From Hirudo medicinalis (Eukaryota; Annelida; Clitellata; Hirudinida; Hirudinidae), in contig MPNW01001200.1 of assembly GCA_011800805.1 (NCBI GenBank), positions 2,699 through 18,283 on the forward strand: 15,585 bases of DNA, read 5' to 3'. Below are positions 15,502-15,585 of the stretch, one piece after another. The notes below the pieces were generated by a model, which was given only the letters and a program-made list of their open reading frames with translations, made no database searches and was not told the DNA's origin. Position 1 is the first letter of the stretch, and each line of letters starts with the position of its first letter. The position numbers were made by a program, and so were the translations under genes.

Positions 15502-15585
15502 ATGAAAACGAAAGATTTCTTATCGGACGACTTTTTGAAGCAGTTCAAGACCGGTGATCAACTCAATAGGAGTTTTTGGCCAGCA
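15502..15585 (+). CDS. IS256-family transposase N-terminus (partial, runs off window)
   Basis: From the ATG at 15502 the frame reads MKTKDFLSDDFLKQFKTGDQ and then L-N, a good match to the start of IS256-family transposases in Bacteroidota. The last codons in this frame (R-S-F-W-P-A) leave the expected pattern. The +2 frame from 15570 gives E-F-L-A-S, which fits the family better, so a small indel near 15566-15570 is likely, either real or a contig-edge error. No catalytic DDE residue is in view. The gene points outward, away from the SusCD locus. Confidence 0.65.
   Translation, partial: MKTKDFLSDDFLKQFKTGDQLNRSFWPA

Noticed and set aside
1..15585. A CRISPR array, tRNA, rRNA or a phage defence cassette
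   Set aside because: No regularly spaced repeats, no tRNA-like cloverleaf, no rRNA-like segment and no defence-type nuclease or helicase was seen.

Overview
The window looks like a contig from a Bacteroidota bacterium, probably near the Chitinophagaceae. The evidence is a SusC/SusD pair followed by two lipoproteins of Bacteroidota-specific types, a Bacteroidota-style nos accessory cluster, generally weak Shine-Dalgarno sites and moderate-to-low GC. No rRNA, tRNA or CRISPR was seen. Both ends run into insertion sequences, so this is probably a contig broken at repeats. Family names are from recognition of motifs only; no database was searched.

Left (1-293): the start of an outward-facing (minus strand) transposase, probably IS256 family, with its terminal repeat and a leader hairpin, then about 170 bases with no gene.

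Nitrogen-oxide region (294-6410): four overlapping plus-strand genes, nosL (as a membrane-domain/NosL fusion), nosD, nosF and nosY. They supply copper and maturation functions for periplasmic nitrous oxide reductase, but nosZ itself is not in the window. A group III truncated haemoglobin gene follows. Facing it is a minus-strand pair: a Crp/Fnr-type regulator and, 4 bases after it, a polytopic histidine-rich membrane protein that resembles NnrS or oxidase subunit I. Together these suggest N2O respiration plus nitric oxide sensing and tolerance, with the Crp-type protein as candidate regulator.

Junction (6411-7241): an intergenic region, a short broken lipoprotein gene, and about 395 bases of apparently non-coding sequence that may be a dispersed repeat or rearrangement scar.

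SusCD locus (7242-15104): susC, susD, an HExxH zinc metallohydrolase lipoprotein and a DUF4302-type lipoprotein, all plus strand. No glycoside hydrolase is present, so the cargo is more likely peptide or protein derived than polysaccharide, but it is unknown. The susC gene carries a run of 12 G within its coding sequence; losing or gaining one G would stop translation, making it a strong candidate for phase variation.

Right (15105-15585): a nested graveyard of insertion sequences. An IS982-type transposase tail is abutted by the end of an IS5-type element, whose transposase is cut by an IS256-type element starting at 15420. The first 28 codons of that last transposase run off the window.
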